Positions 1-12,466 of a stretch of DNA of 64,000 nt are shown here, piece by piece (within the stretch, counting starts at the first letter, position 1; every line of letters starts with the position of its first letter). A program made the translations under genes and the position numbers. Under the pieces are notes generated by a model. That model was not told the DNA's origin. It worked only from the letters and a program-made list of their open reading frames with translations, and did no database searches. The stretch lies in NCBI RefSeq assembly GCF_018873765.1, contig NC_057923.1, positions 27,437,913 to 27,501,912 on the forward strand, given 5' to 3'. The DNA is from Telopea speciosissima. Taxonomy: Eukaryota; Streptophyta; Magnoliopsida; Proteales; Proteaceae.

Positions 1-636
1 TTGGAGTGCACCGACCACCAGAAGGTCACTTGCGCCACATTCATGCTACAGGGAGAAGCCAATATGTGGTGGAAGACTTCGAGGTAGATTCTGGAAGCTC
101 AAGATCCAATAATTACATGGGCGAGATTCTTAGAGGCCTTCTACGAAAACTTCTTCCCTGAAAGCCTTAGGGAGAGAAAGGAGGTGGAGTTTTTACAATT
201 GATTCAGGGATCAGATTCAGTGATGGCCTATAAAAAGAAATTTGAAGAATGAGCTTGGTTTGCACCTGAACACATTGATACTGATGCTAAAAGGGGTAAG
301 AAATTTTTGAGAGGTTTGAATCCCCAATTGAAGGGATCCATCATAGTATTGAAGCTGAGATCATATGCTGAGGTGTTAGAGAGAGCACTATTATTGGAGG
401 ATAGTCAGAAGGGTACTATACAGGGCAACTCGAGTGAGGTACAGAGAAGGAGGCCTATTGACAGTCAACACTCTAGGGATGATAGACCCCAGAGGCATCA
501 GAGGACTCACTATGAGCAGACCACACAGACTCCTTGTCATACCTGTGGCAAGCATCACAGTGGGCAGTGTAGATAGAATTCTGATAACTGCTATAGATGA
601 GGAGGACGAGGTTACATGGTGAAGGACTACCCTACG
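1..636 (+). pseudogene. gag of element A, 5'-incomplete, broken
   Basis: Frame 1 reads a Retrotrans_gag core (ANMWWKTS near the start, FLEAFYENFFPESLRERKE in the middle, then FLRGLNPQLKGSI) followed by a basic linker. The first zinc knuckle, CHTCGKHHSGQC, is the variant CX2CX3HX3C seen in Tekay-type gags. A second knuckle is recognisable near 606-633 (GYMVKDY) but its cysteines are replaced by tyrosine. In-frame stops lie at 85-87 (TAG), 250-252 (TGA) and 574-576 (TAG). The protein would package element RNA if intact; this copy cannot be translated through. The start codon is outside the window. Confidence 0.85.
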
Positions 637-899
637 TCATTACCTCGTGAAGCACCACGACTTGGACAACAAACAACACCACCACAGAGGTAGCATCAGA
701 TGCAACCGTATGGGCAGCAACAGATACCACAGAGGTTACCATATCAGGGGCAACATCCACATCAGACACACCAGGGACACCAACAGCCAACAAAAGCAGA
801 TACATCAGACTGCGCAGACAGTTGAAACATAAAAGGCTCAGGCCAGAGTTTTTGCTTTGACGATAGAGGATGTTGAGGCTTCACCCATAATGGTTACAG

Positions 900-1012
900 G
901 TAAACCTATATCTAAGGATTTGATTTACAGTATAACTGATGACTTCTTTGAGTGATTAATGAATTGCATCTAAAACTAGGAAATGAAAACTAAAACCTAG
1001 AACATCTTTCAG
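900..1012 (+). other. Putative spliceosomal intron between gag and protease, element A
   Basis: Removing 900-1012 joins MVT to GTLNISTIFANVLFDSG through a Gly codon split after its first base, giving the contiguous gag-PR reading expected for the family. The donor is ACAG|GTAAAC and the acceptor CTTTCAG|G. The segment itself contains stop codons in the gag-pol frame. An intron sits at the identical codon and phase in element B (12467-12544). Splicing is inferred from sequence only. Confidence 0.6.
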
Positions 1013-1440
1013 GTACACTGAACATTTCTACCATATTTGCCAACGTATTATTTGACTCGGGTTCGACACACTCCTTTCTATCTAAATTATTTTTAGAGAA
1101 TATTAGTGTTGACCCTAGACCATTGAAACCCTCCTTATTAGTGACCCTACCATCTGGAGAGAATTTGGTTGTAGACACTGTGTTTGAGTCTTGTTTGGTT
1201 CAGATAGAGGGTAGAGAGATGCCAGCAAACTTAATTCTTCTAGACATGACAGACTTTGATGTCATACTTGGCATGGACTGGTTGTCTACTTACCACGCCA
1301 GTATACAATGTTATGAGAAGGAGATAGTTTTTAAACCCAAGAATGAGACTGAATTTAAGTTTAGTGGGTTAAGGACGGGTAAACCTGCATCGCCTCTGAT
1401 ATCAGTAGTGCGTGCAAGGAAGTTACTTGCTCAAGGTTGC
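1013..1440 (+). pseudogene. Aspartic protease domain of element A
   Basis: The catalytic motif LFDSGSTHSF is at about 1048-1077 and the second family motif, DFDVILGMDWLSTY, near 1255-1296. This is the retropepsin that cleaves the gag-pol polyprotein. The stretch 1013-1710 is open in frame 1 and runs straight into reverse transcriptase. It follows the gag-PR intron at 900-1012. Confidence 0.88.
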
Positions 1441-2400
1441 CATGGATTTTTGGCTTCTCTAGTTGATTTGAAGAAAGAGGAGCAACAGTTGGAGGATATC
1501 CATATCGTTAGGGATTTTCCAGATGTGTTCCCTGATGACCTTGTTGGGTTACCACCCGATAGGGAATTGGAGTTTATCATTGATCTAGTACCCGGTACGG
1601 CGCCGATCTCTAAAGCACCATACCGAATGGCACCATTAGAACTGAAAGGGTTGAAAGACCAACTGCAAGAATTGTTAGAGAAAGGGTATATTAGACCTAG
1701 TGTGTCTCCTTGAGGAGCACCAGTTTTATTTGTGAAGAAAAAGGATGGGACTTTGAGATTGTGCATTGACTACAGAGAACTGAACAAGGTGACCATCAAG
1801 AACAGATACCCTTTACCCCGGATCGATGATTTGTTCGATCAGTTGCAAGGTGCAAGTGTCTTTTCCAAGATTGACTTGAGATCTGGGTACCATCAGTTGA
1901 AGATCAAGGGTGAAGACATACCAAAGACTGCATTCAGGACCTGTTATGCCACTATGAATTTGTGGTTATGCCATTTGGGTTGACTAATGCTCCAGCTGCA
2001 TTTATGGACTTGATGAACCGGGTATTCCATGACTTCCTAAACAAATTTGTTATTGTGTTTATTGATGATATCTTGATATATTCCAAGAACAAGGAAGATC
2101 ATGAGGAACATTAAAGGACTGTACTGCAAAGACTCAGAGAAAAATAGTTGTATGCCAAGCTAAGCAAGTGCGATTTTTGGCTCAACCAAGTTACATTTCT
2201 GGGTCATGTTATATCAGCTAGTGGGATTTCAGTTGATCCTGCTAAAGTTAAGGCAGTTACAGATTGGGCTAGACCAACCATAGTTACTGAGATCAGAAGC
2301 TTTTTGGGTATGGCTGGTTATTACAGAAGGTTTATTGAAGGCTTCTCCAAAATTGCTATGCCTTTTACTAGACTTACCAGGAAGGGTGTGAAATTTGATT
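1441..2400 (+). pseudogene. Reverse transcriptase domain of element A, frameshifted
   Basis: Typical Ty3/gypsy RT blocks are present: [81 protein letters not shown], and the catalytic [10 protein letters not shown] (about 2059-2088). Breaks: TGA at 1711-1713 where the family has Trp, a one-base loss near 1948 that shifts frame 1 to frame 3, TAA at 2112-2114 and TAG near 2145, both where Gln is expected. The domain can no longer give a full protein. Confidence 0.92.
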
Positions 2401-2884
2401 GGTTAGAGGAATGTGAGAAAAGTTTTCAAGAATTGAAGCACAGATTGGTGATAGCACCAGTGTTGACGATACCAGTAGGAATTGGAGGGATGGTTATTTA
2501 TAGTGATGCTTCACACAGAGGTTTGGGCTGCGTACTTATGCAATATGCTAAGGTGGTAGCCTACGCTTCAAGGTAATTGAAAAATCATGAGAAGAACTAT
2601 CCCACACATGATTTAGAACTGGCAGTGGTGGTGTTCGCGCTAAAAATTTGGTGGCAGTACTTGTATGGTGAGAAGTGTAAGATTTACACAGATCACAAGA
2701 GTCTAAAGTACTTCTTTACCCAGAAAGAACTGAATATGAGACAGAGACGGTGGTTAGAGATAATAAAAGACTATGATTGTGACATTCACTACCACCCAGG
2801 GAAGGCGAATGTTGTTGCAGATGCATTGAGCAGAAAGTCACAAGGATTTTTAGCAGCCATTTTGACTGAACAAATACAACTTTA
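2401..2884 (+). pseudogene. RNase H domain of element A
   Basis: Frame 3 reads the RNase H blocks [49 protein letters not shown] and ADALSRKS, with the catalytic acidic residues D, E, D and D all present. One stop (2574-2576, TAA in place of the usual Gln after ASR) interrupts it. The domain would degrade the RNA strand of the RNA-DNA hybrid during reverse transcription. Confidence 0.9.
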
Positions 2885-3935
2885 GGAGGACATAAGGAGC
2901 CTGGAACTAGAACTTATTGCCAGTTGCCCCACATCATTATTTGCCAAATTGACTATCAAACCATCATTGATTGACCAAATTAAATCAGCTCAGACTATAG
3001 ACCCTTACATAATGAAGGTCAGAGGTGAAATCCAAGCAGGGAAACAAACACTATTCCAGTTGACAGAGGACGAGGTTGTGATGTATGGCACTCGCTTGTA
3101 TGTGCCAAATGACACTGAGCTGGGAGATTTAATTTTGAAGGAGGCTCATCATTCTCCTTACACCATTCATCTGGGCTGTACCAAGATGTACCGGGATCTA
3201 AAGGAACATTACTGGTGGAATAATATGAAGAGAGAAATTGCTCTGTATGTAGGAAAATGTTTGACTTGTCAACAAGTGAAAGCTGAGCATCAGAGACCAT
3301 CAGGATTATTGCATCCATTGAAAATTCCGCAATGGAAATGGGAACATATAAGTATGGATTTTGTCATGACACTACCAAAGACCCCTAAGGGACATGATTC
3401 AGTTGGGGTAGTGGTAGACCATCTGACCAAGTCGGCACATTTCATTGCTTACTCTATGAAGCATTCTCGGGAGAAGTTGATGCAGTTGTATATTGATATG
3501 GTAGTCAAACTTCTTGGGGTGCCAGTTTCGATAGTGTCAGACAAAGACCCGAGGTTCACGTCCAGATTTTGGAAGAGTCTACATGAAGCCTTGGGGATAA
3601 GACTAAAGTTTAGTACAGCTTATCACCCACAGACCGATGGACAGTCAGAGAGAGTGATACAGATACTTGAAGACATGTTGAGAGCATGTGCTCTAGACTT
3701 GAAAGGAAGTTGGGAGAAACACTTACCTCTGGTTGAATTTGCATATAACAATAGTTTTCAAGCTACCATTGGTTGGCCCCATATGAAGCATTATATGGTA
3801 AGAAATGTCGATCTCCTCTTCATTGGAATGAGGTTGGTGAATGGAAAGTTATGGGACCAGAATTGATACAAGAAGCTCAGGAGAAAATACAGCTCATACA
3901 AAAAAGAATCAAGGCAGCACAAGACAGACAGAAGA
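2885..3935 (+). pseudogene. Integrase of element A, first part, interrupted by element B
   Basis: The zinc-binding HHCC region (H in YTIHLG, CLTCQQ) is near 3160-3270. The catalytic core follows, with D in ISMDFV, D in VSDKDPRF and E in SERVIQILEDM, the D,D35E triad of integrases. A frameshift near 3770 moves the reading from frame 3 to frame 2 (MAPYEALYGKKCRSPL). The frame ends in AQDRQK at 3934, exactly where element B begins. The C-terminal part is at 20348-20818. Confidence 0.9.
3931..3935. repeat. Left target-site duplication of element B (GAAGA)
   Basis: GAAGA stands directly before TGTCACACC, the left end of element B. Its partner at 20343-20347 is AAAGA, one transition different. Deleting B and one copy restores the integrase reading QK-SYAD. 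Confidence 0.85.
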
Positions 3936-4140
3936 TGTCACACCCCAAACCACCACCTAGGAGGAATTGGGTAGGTCACCCAAATTACGTAACGGCAATC
4001 CGCCAAATCCCACGGATCTAGAAGCAGTACTTACATTCATGGAACCACATTCATCTCCTTACCATAAGCAAGATCAGAGTGCTGCCGATAAACAACAAAT
4101 CGCAATAATAAAAGGAAGCATAGTGATACGGGAAATGATG

Positions 4141-4145
4141 ATAAT
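4141..4145. repeat. Left target-site duplication of solo LTR C1 (ATAAT)
   Basis: ATAAT precedes the LTR start TGATGAGC and is repeated perfectly at 5930-5934. The intact counterpart in the other LTR of B (about 17232-17247) confirms the insertion point. Confidence 0.93.
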
Positions 4146-5929
4146 TGATGAGCACACTTATGTGTGAAATCTTAGGGCATAAAACATATATTTTACCACA
4201 TTGGACAGAGTTACTCGGTGCTTTCTTGTGCTTTTCAGGTTTTAGGTGAATTCTTGTGAAAATGGAGGAGATGATGCTAAGAAAATGTTTTTAAGTTGTT
4301 TAGAGGTGTTAATGGCTTGGATGCGTAGCCCATCGAGTCAGCTTCGCAATGGTTCAAAAGGCACTTGATTCCGAGTTGAAACGAAGAAGTTACGGCCGTT
4401 TCCATAACGAAGTGCGAAAATGGTCTGTAAGGGTTTATTTATAATTATTGACAGTCGGACAGGGACAAAATGAAGCAAAAGTTCAGATGCTAGGGGTCTT
4501 AACGCAATAACCAGAAGTTATATTTCTTGTACCCGAAAGATTCCATTTGGAGGACTCTGGACAGTCCAACTTCAACTTGAGATATCTTGGGCTCCCAAAC
4601 TCCAAATTGGACGAAATTTGGGTTTATTTTGGGTGATTTTTCACAAGGAACACAATGGTGAGGCCTATATAAGCACCCCATGCTCCACGTTTTCTGAAGG
4701 ACAGAATGGGTATTTTATTTATTCTTGAAGGAATCCTAGTCATCACCCTTACTCTCTCTCTCCTCCAACTTCTCAAGGGCACTTCTGGAATTCTACTTGG
4801 GATAGATTTATTTTGAAAGATATTCTCTCACCTATGGAAAGTTGAAAAATCAAAGATGCTTTGATTTTATTGCTTGGAGAAGATATCTACAAAGAAAAGG
4901 AAGCACTTGTTAGAATTGGAAGTTTATTTTTCTAGAAATAGAAGGTCTATGTAAACAATCTTCTCTTCTTCTTCTTTCTATTTTTTTCTTTTTTCTTAGG
5001 ATTCAAGGCATTGTAAAAGAGGAAGGAGAAGAGAATATTCTCTTTTCTTAGGGAATATTTCTCCTACACTTCCCTCTTCTCTCTTCTCCTCTCTTCCCCT
5101 TATAAATACCCCTTGCCCTCTGGGTTGTAAGAAGTTAGTTTTTTAGTTCAGTTTTTAGTTAGTTTCTAGTTCAATTTTAATTCAGTTTTTAGTGTAATTT
5201 TTAGTTCATTCACTTAGTAAAATTTCTTTTCTTCTTCTCCTTCTAAGTTGTGATTTTTGGCTTTTATAAGTTCTAGTTTGCTTTTTGATTTTTATTTAAT
5301 GGTTGTAATAGGTTTAGTTTATGCTTTAATTTCAATTTAAGTCTTCAATTGGGTTGTAATTTCTTAATTCTAGTTTAGGTTTTAAGCCTTCTAGTCTAAG
5401 TTCTTAAGTTGATGACAAGACTTGAAGATTTAGAAGAGGAGGCCAAGGTAAGTTTATGAAGTATTCAAGGTTTTCAATTACATTCATGTAAGCACATCAA
5501 GGTTTTACTATCTAAACTCTCAATCTCATTCTCCCTCTCCTCTATCTCTCTCTATCTTCTTCTTCTTCTCCCTCTATTTCTTTTATTTTTTTTATGTGTT
5601 TGTGGTATGTGGATGCACTTTTATTCCCTTATTTCTTTTTATGTGATTATGAAGCGTGGTTGCGTTTTTGTTATTCCTTTCAATTCGCTTTAGTTTGATA
5701 GGTTAGATGCTCATGTGTTAGGACGCCAATTTAATCCCTTAATTTTGTTAGATGCTTATGAGTTATGATGCATTAATTTTTATTAGTTTAATTAGTTTAA
5801 TTTAACACTTTAATTTGGTACACTTTGCATTACTTTTTAGTTAATTAAATAGAGTGGCGTATATCTCCTCGTGTTCGACTCGTAGCTACGATTGACCCGT
5901 ATGCTTGCGGTTTTATTTTAACTCAAACA
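4146..5929 (+). mobile_element. Solo LTR C1 (1784 bp), same family as element C2
   Basis: It begins TGATGAGCACA and ends ACTCAAACA, has a perfect 5-bp duplication and no internal region, so it is the product of LTR-LTR recombination. It matches, in reverse orientation, the LTRs at 49903-51319 and 54571-56391. A promoter-like TATA box CTATATAAG is at 4665-4673 and another TATAAATA at 5101-5108. No coding capacity. Confidence 0.93.
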
Positions 5930-8404
5930 ATAATATATACATAAGTAAGATTGTACTGATACATTTCCCAACAACCCACAAAGTAAGAACAAAGCTGACA
6001 GAAACAAAGCTAGAACTATCATATACATATATATATATACAGGGTGAGATAACTCAACCCCAAAAAGAAAGAAAAGAACTACAACCAACTTCAAATAGAA
6101 ACAGGGATAAACTCCTAACAAAAATAAAAAGGAGTCCCCAAGATAAAAAGCATCACGTGTACTCCTCAACGGTCTTCATCAATGACCACCGAGAATGTAC
6201 GCAGGATCGGTATGACCTCCGTCAGGGTCCACACCAACATCATCGTAACAACCAGGACTCTCCTCCTCGAGATGAGCCTCCATGCCACAGCAGCATTGAT
6301 CTATAAAATCATCTAAGAAAAACAATGTATAACAGAGTGTGAGCCCCACCGAGCTCGTGAGCAAATCATATCATCATGCATGCACATGCAATCACAATTC
6401 ACAGTTCATATGATCCTACATGATATGCAAGTCCAAATTATTTATTAGCCACCTAGCAATACAACTAAGTCAGGTCAGTGCTACTACAATACCCTGTATC
6501 CCTGGTGCGGGCTTCTAACCCCTTCCCGCGATACACCCATTGAGTTCTCGAAGAGGACCAGTCAGCTCCCGCATTCGTTCACCAAGGTCAGCCCGACCAT
6601 CCCTCTTTGATTAACGTAACGTGTAGGGCAATCCATTTCTTTTCTCATTTCTTTTCTTTTCTTTGGCATACAACCCATATTCACCATTCCGGTGTTCTTT
6701 CTCATTCATTCACCATTCTGGTGTTCTTTTCATTTCTTTTCTCTTTTCACATATTCATATGGTCACCCTCACAGGCATCCAACACCTAAACCCTTGTTGG
6801 CAAGGGTGCGTAGCACAGGTGATGAAACTCTAGCCCCATGTCTATATGGCATCGTATGAGTCGGGTGGTATCAATCGCATCCCATTCTACGGGCTACCAC
6901 AAGCCTCATTTCCAAGCTGACTACGGCATCTAATCTAACATTCACAATCATTATATAAGAATTCACAGTGTTGATCAACAGACAGTCATTATGCAGTGAT
7001 TTGAGTAACTTTAATCAGAAGTAAGTAACACAGCATTCATGATTAAAATTCTTAATTTCCAGCATAGCATCATAATTACACATGCATATATGATAATATT
7101 ATTCACTCACCTGAGTTGGGTTATAAGACCTCAGTTGCAAACTCAGTTTCAAAAGTAGACTGGTTGTTGACCTCGAGCGCGGGATCAAATCCTAAATACA
7201 AATCAGATAATGTCTTATTAAGTTTTTAGTCTATCACTGGCAATCCTAGGGTTAGCCTAAGCTTGCTGGGTTGATCGGGTGTTCAGTTGGTTCTCACTTG
7301 GAATCACTGGGCCTTACACTGGGCCTTAGGCTCATGTCCCGGTGCTTTGGCCAGAGTCAGTGGCATAAGGGTAAAATGGTCATTTCTAATAGTTATACCT
7401 GACCCTAGGTCAGATTAGGTTCACAGTGCTGTCCATAGCTTGTCTGAGCTATAGGACCAGGCACAGTAGGGTTTCCTTTACCTACGGGGTCCACTAGGGT
7501 TTCAAAGTATTTCTTTAATATGGACAGATGTGGGGAAGGGCATTCATGTCATTTCCCACCTTCCCACACAGTCCCACAGCCAATGGGTGAAATTCCCCAG
7601 GTCTGATTGCAAAAATAGTAGCATTTCCTTCACTGGGCGATGGCTCTGGGCGTTGGGTGCATCGCCCAGTGCCCTCAAATTGACATTAGGCTGAGTTCCC
7701 AAGGTTGGGCTTTTTAGGCTATGCTTAGATCTGATCCCTCTACATATTAGGGGGTCAGGTAGCCCCTGGGATGGTCTACCCCATGATCCAAATGGATCCT
7801 CCATCAGACCCACCATTTGGCTGCCAGAGGCTGCCTAGACAACCCAGTGAATAGTATCACAGGGTTTTCTTCAAGCATGGATCTCAGTTTCAGCCACATG
7901 TAGGGCTGGATTTACACATGCAACATGGTTCTGGGGCTGCTACCACCTAGGGCTAGGTCTGTGTAGCCTTAGCTTGCATCCAGGGTTCCAAATCATAAAG
8001 CAACAGAGCATCTGGCAGTGCAGTTGTGCACAGCCAGAATTTGGCTCCAAGAACAATAAACCAGACTCATAAAATTTAAGAAAAATTATAGATCTTCCAT
8101 GCTCTATGCTTGCATGGTAGATCTGGAGCTGTCCAGGGCAAACCCTAGCTATTCTAGGCTGGACAGGGAGCAGAGACACATCAAACATAGAGAAGAAATG
8201 GGGACAGCAGGCATATACAAGTATTTTTATACCTGAGCAGGTCTGAGAGAGCTCAAACCAGCCTTGGTTGGGGGTGGTAGCTCCTCCTCCTTCCTTCCTC
8301 TTATTCTTTCTTCCTCTCCTTCTTCTTCTTTCTCTCTTCTTTCTCTTCCTTTCTCTCCCACGAAATGAGCAGTAGTAAGAGCTCTAAATGAGCCCAAAAC
8401 TCAT

Positions 8405-8414
8405 CTATTTATAG
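8405..8414 (-). promoter_or_regulatory. TATA box in left LTR of element B
   Basis: The minus strand reads CTATAAATAG, about 0.6 kb from the LTR outer end in transcription order. The identical box is at 19717-19726 in the other LTR, which is the copy that would drive the element. Confidence 0.6.
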
Positions 8415-9030
8415 GCCCAGCCTTCACTGAGGCTTGTTTGGCTGTGAAGGCCTCTTTTGAAAATCAATTTTTAAACTGATTCTGAGTTATTCTGGGCACA
8501 CTAGTGGGGTCCACAGTGAACCAAGGATATGAGGTGGTCCTTATGACTCCCCTCTATCTATGGAGGGTGCCCATGTCCTTATTGGGTGGTCCCCACAATT
8601 AAAAAAAAATTAAAATATGTTGTTTCACTCACTGGGCGATGTCACTGGGCCTTGTCTGCATTGCCCAGTGCCATCGTCCAGAGAATTCCAGCAAGTTGAA
8701 ATCCAATACGGCTTGCACAGGGGATTGACCCTTGGTTAGGGTATTGTCCCCACATGCCTTATAGAGGTTCTTATATGCTTTTTTAGAAGTAGGTCCCATA
8801 GTTATGGGGAGGAGAGAGATTACTTGGGGTTTAGGCCATACATCATGCAATGAGCTGTACATTTACAGGGGTCTGCTATCCACCTACTAACAGGCATGTA
8901 GGATGATCCACACAGGGTTTCCTCATCAATCCAAATCACTGGAGTGATACTCCACAGTGTTCTTGGCTGCTTGATCAGGGGTTCCTGTCATTCAATCAAA
9001 ATTCCATCCAGTCAGGAGCAAGGTTTGACA

Positions 9031-9044
9031 TTTCTCCCCACCTT
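9031..9044 (-). other. Polypurine tract of element B
   Basis: The minus strand reads AAGGTGGGGAGAAA directly before the 3' LTR start TGTCAAACC, where second-strand primer is made. Confidence 0.85.
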
Positions 9045-10376
9045 ACAAAAATTTCATCCTCAAAATTTGCTTACCTTGCAATTCAAAGAGTTGAGGATAC
9101 TTTTCTTTCATTTCTTCTTCATGTTCCCATGAAGCTTCTTCCACTGGATTGTTTCCCCAGCGAACCTTTATAAAGGCGACAGTGCGATTACGGAGGTTAT
9201 GCTCCTTTCTATCCAATATCTTCGTAGGTTGCTCTTCGTAGGTCATATCCACATCCAACTGTTCGTGTTCAATTAATAGTACATGTGTCGGATTGTTAAT
9301 GTACTTTCTTAGCATTGACACATGAAAAACATCGTGGACGCCTGACAAAGATGGTGGTAGTGCCAGTCGATAAGCTACGGGTCCCACTCTATTGAGTATT
9401 TCATAAGGACCAATGAATCTTGGGCTCAACTTCCTTTCTTGTTAAAACGTAGCAATCCTTTAGTTGGAGACACCCGAAAGAATACTTTTTCTCCGATTTC
9501 AAATTCAATATCCTTCCTTCGATTATCTACATAACTTTTCTGTCTTGACTGGGCTGCTTTGATCTTCTCTCTTATAACATCAACCTTATCGCAGGTCGCT
9601 TGTATCATCTCGGGTCCGAGATATCTTTGCTCGCTGACTTCATCCCAATATAGCGGGGTTCGGCACTTCTGGCCATAGAGTGCTTCGAATGGTGCCATGC
9701 CGATGGTGGAGTGATAACTATTATTATAGGAAAATTCCACCAGCAGTATGTGAGCATCCCAACTATCATTCATTTCCAAAACACAGGCTCGGAGCATATC
9801 TTCTAGCGTTTGGATGGTTCTTTCTAACTGTTCGTCCGTTTGTGGATGGAAAGCTGTGCTAAGATTTAGTTGGGTTCCCAAAGCCTTCTGTAGACTTCTC
9901 CAAAACCTTAAGGTGAACCGAGGATCTCTGTCAGACACAATACTAACAGGCACGCCGTGTAAGCGGACTATGTTTTCAATATATATCTAGGAAAGCTTCT
10001 CCATTGGGTAACTTATCTTGATTGGTAAGAAGTGTGCCGCCTTTGTCAGTCCGTCTACAATCACCCAAATTGCATTCATGCCCTTCCTGGTGTTGGGCAG
10101 ATTTGTCACAAAATCCATAGTGATTCTTTCCCACTTCCATTCAAGTATGGGAAGTGGCTGCAATAAACCATACGGTCGGTGTCTCTCTGCTTTTATCTGT
10201 TGACAGGTGAGGCACTTGGACACGTATATTGCTATGGTCTCCTTCATTCCCATCCACCAGTAATACTTCTTCAAATCTTTGTACATCTTTATACTTCCGG
10301 GGTGGATTGTGTAGGGTGAGTTATGCGCCTCTTTAAGGATTTGGTCTTGGACATCATAATCGTCCGGCATGCACAA
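9043..10376 (-). pseudogene. Integrase and C-terminal chromodomain of element B, broken
   Basis: From 10376 downward the frame reads the zinc region (TIHPGSIKMYKDLKKYYWW, CLTCQQIKAERHRP), the core (ITMDFV; VSDRDPRF; E of LERTIQTLEDML) and the GPY-type tail ([21 protein letters not shown]). The last 60 residues ([20 protein letters not shown], then [18 protein letters not shown]) resemble the chromodomain tail of Tekay chromoviruses, thought to steer insertion to heterochromatin. Breaks: a stop near 9985 and a frameshift at about 9428. The natural stop is at 9043. Confidence 0.92.
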
Positions 10377-10382
10377 TCTGTC

Positions 10383-11123
10383 TCAAAACTTCAATGCACC
10401 ATCTTGGGCCAAGGAAAAGTCTGGGTCCTTATGGACACCTTGTTGTAATTCCCAAATTATCTTGGCCAGCACAAGATCTAATGGTTGCTTCGCAATTATC
10501 TCTTCTCGTATCGACGGCTGCAGGTCCATAGCTGCTAATTGCATAGCCGTCCTTTCAATCACGAGTTCCAGATCAAATTTCTGAGCTTCTTCTACTAACT
10601 GTTCGCTCACAATTAAGGAAGCGAGGGATGCAGTCTGAGATTTTCTGCTTAATGCATCTGTAACAATGTTGGTCTTGCCGGGGTGGTACTGGATTTCACA
10701 ATCATAGTCTTTCACCAATTCCAACCATCGCCTCTGTCTCATATTCAACTCCTTCTGGGTGAAGAAATACTTCAGACTTTTATGATTGCTGAAGATTTCA
10801 CTCTTTTCACCATATAAGTAATGCTGCCATATTTTCAATGCGAAAACTACCGCTGCCAATTCTAAGTCATGTGTGGGGTAGTTCTTCTCGTGTTCCTTTA
10901 ATTGTCTGGAGGCGCAGGCAACTACTTTACCTCTCTACATCAGGACACCGCCCAATCCTGTTCTAGATGCGTCGGTATATACCACCATTCCTCCAGTGCC
11001 GTTTGAAATGGTCAGAACTGGAGCTGTTACCAAACGGTTCTTCAATGCTTGAAAACTTTTCTCACACGCTTCATTCCATTCAAATTTGGCTCCCTTCTTT
11101 GTAAGTTTTGTCATTGGTGCCAA
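10383..11123 (-). pseudogene. RNase H domain of element B, catalytic Asp replaced
   Basis: VVYTDASRTGLGGVLM at 10935-10985, [14 protein letters not shown] near 10860 and TDALSRKS near 10660 identify RNase H. The block normally TDHKSLKYF reads SNHKSLKYF, so one catalytic Asp is Asn (a G to A change). Stops lie at about 10932-10934 and 10380-10382. The insert after the domain (10383-10600) is the connection to integrase. Confidence 0.88.
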
Positions 11124-12056
11124 AATTCGTGAGAAGTTTTCAATAAATCATCGGTAATAATCGGCCAAACCTAAGAAACTTTGAATCTCAGTGGCACTTT
11201 TTGGAGTACCCTACTCAAGAACTGCTTTCACCTTGCCTAGGTCTACTTTAATGCCATCCTTGGTGACGATGTGTCCCAAGAATCCGATCTGGTGAAGCCA
11301 AAATTCACATTTGCTAAACTTGGCATAAAGTTGGTGTTCTCGCAATCGCTGCAGCACAAAAGTAAGATGCTGAGCATGTTCTTCCTCATTCTTAGAGTAC
11401 ACTAGGATGTCGTCAATAAACACTATGATGAACTTATCCAGCACGTCATGGAATACTCTATTCATCATGTCCATGAAAGCTGCCGGGGCGTTGGTTAATC
11501 CGAACGATAAAACAAAAAATTTGTAATATCCGTATCGAGTTCGGAACGTTGTCTTATGGATATCACCGCTCTTGATCTTCAATTGATGGTATCCCGACCT
11601 AAGATCGATTTTGGAGAAAACTTGTGCTCCTTGTAGTTGATCAAATAGGTCATCGATACGCGGCAACGGATATCGATTCTTAATGGTCAGCTTGTTTAGC
11701 TCATGGTAGTTGATACACAGCCGCATACTTCCATCTTTCTTCTCAACAAACAGCACGGGTGCTCCCTAGGGTGATACACTGGGTCATATAAATCCTTTCT
11801 TCAGCAGGTCTTAAAGTTGAACTTGCAACTCCTTCAGTTTGATTGGCACCATTCTGTATGGTGCCTTGGATACCGGTGTTGCACCAGGAATTATATCGAT
11901 CGCAAATTCTATATCGCGGTCAGGCGGTAGCTGTGTCAGATCTTCTGGAAATACATCAGGATAATCTCTGACAACTTCAAGTTCCTCCAACGGTTTTATC
12001 TTTGCCTCCGTGTCTATTACTGTGGCCAAAAAGCCTTGGCATCCATCGTCAAGCAA
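11124..12056 (-). pseudogene. Reverse transcriptase of element B
   Basis: The blocks [69 protein letters not shown] and the catalytic [10 protein letters not shown] (about 11396-11425) are all in one open stretch at 11211-11756. The N-terminal part (DYPDVFPEDL, KAPYRMVP) is in 11811-12056. Stops separate these parts near 11757-11810 and 11208-11210. RT copies the element RNA into DNA in the cytoplasmic particle. Confidence 0.92.
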
Positions 12057-12065
12057 CTTACGTGC

Positions 12066-12466
12066 CTAGAGAGCTGACAAAGTTACTCTCCTAGGTTTCT
12101 TCTTGGGTTCACTTTGATAGGTGAAAGTTGACCCATCTTTCAAATTGAACATTATCTTCTTTTCCGCACACAAGACATTTGCACCATAGGTCGACAACCA
12201 GTCCATGCCTAGTATTACGTCAAAATCATTTATATCCATCTTTATCAATCGTGTGATTAGTTTCTTCCCACAAATTTTAATCTGATAAGGGTCGTAGACC
12301 TTCTTCAAGCTCACGACACTTCCTGTCGGCGTGCTAACTACTAGCTCATGCCTGATGTCTCTTGGTTGATCCTTCATCTTACTAGCAAAGGTCAAGGAGA
12401 CGCAGGAATGGGTCACGCCCGAGTCGAATAATACTCGTGCGGGTATGGTCGAGACATTCAGGGTAC
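12066..12466 (-). pseudogene. Aspartic protease of element B
   Basis: The minus strand reads TLNVSTIPARVLFDSGVTHS and, further on, DFDVILGMDWLSTYGANV, the two landmark motifs of gypsy retropepsins. It begins right after the putative intron at 12467-12544. A stop near 12060-12066 separates it from RT. Confidence 0.88.

Larger units (their letters stand above)
3936..9030 (-). repeat. 3' LTR of element B (left end), interrupted by solo LTR C1
   Basis: 3936-4145 and 5935-9030 together align along their whole length with 17029-20342. Minus-strand transcription would start near a TATA box (CTATAAATAG, minus strand of 8405-8414). Pyrimidine-rich microsatellite-like DNA (CTT/CTC runs) lies at 8280-8360. 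Two copies of a hairpin motif are at 7631-7671 and 8630-8670. Confidence 0.95.
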
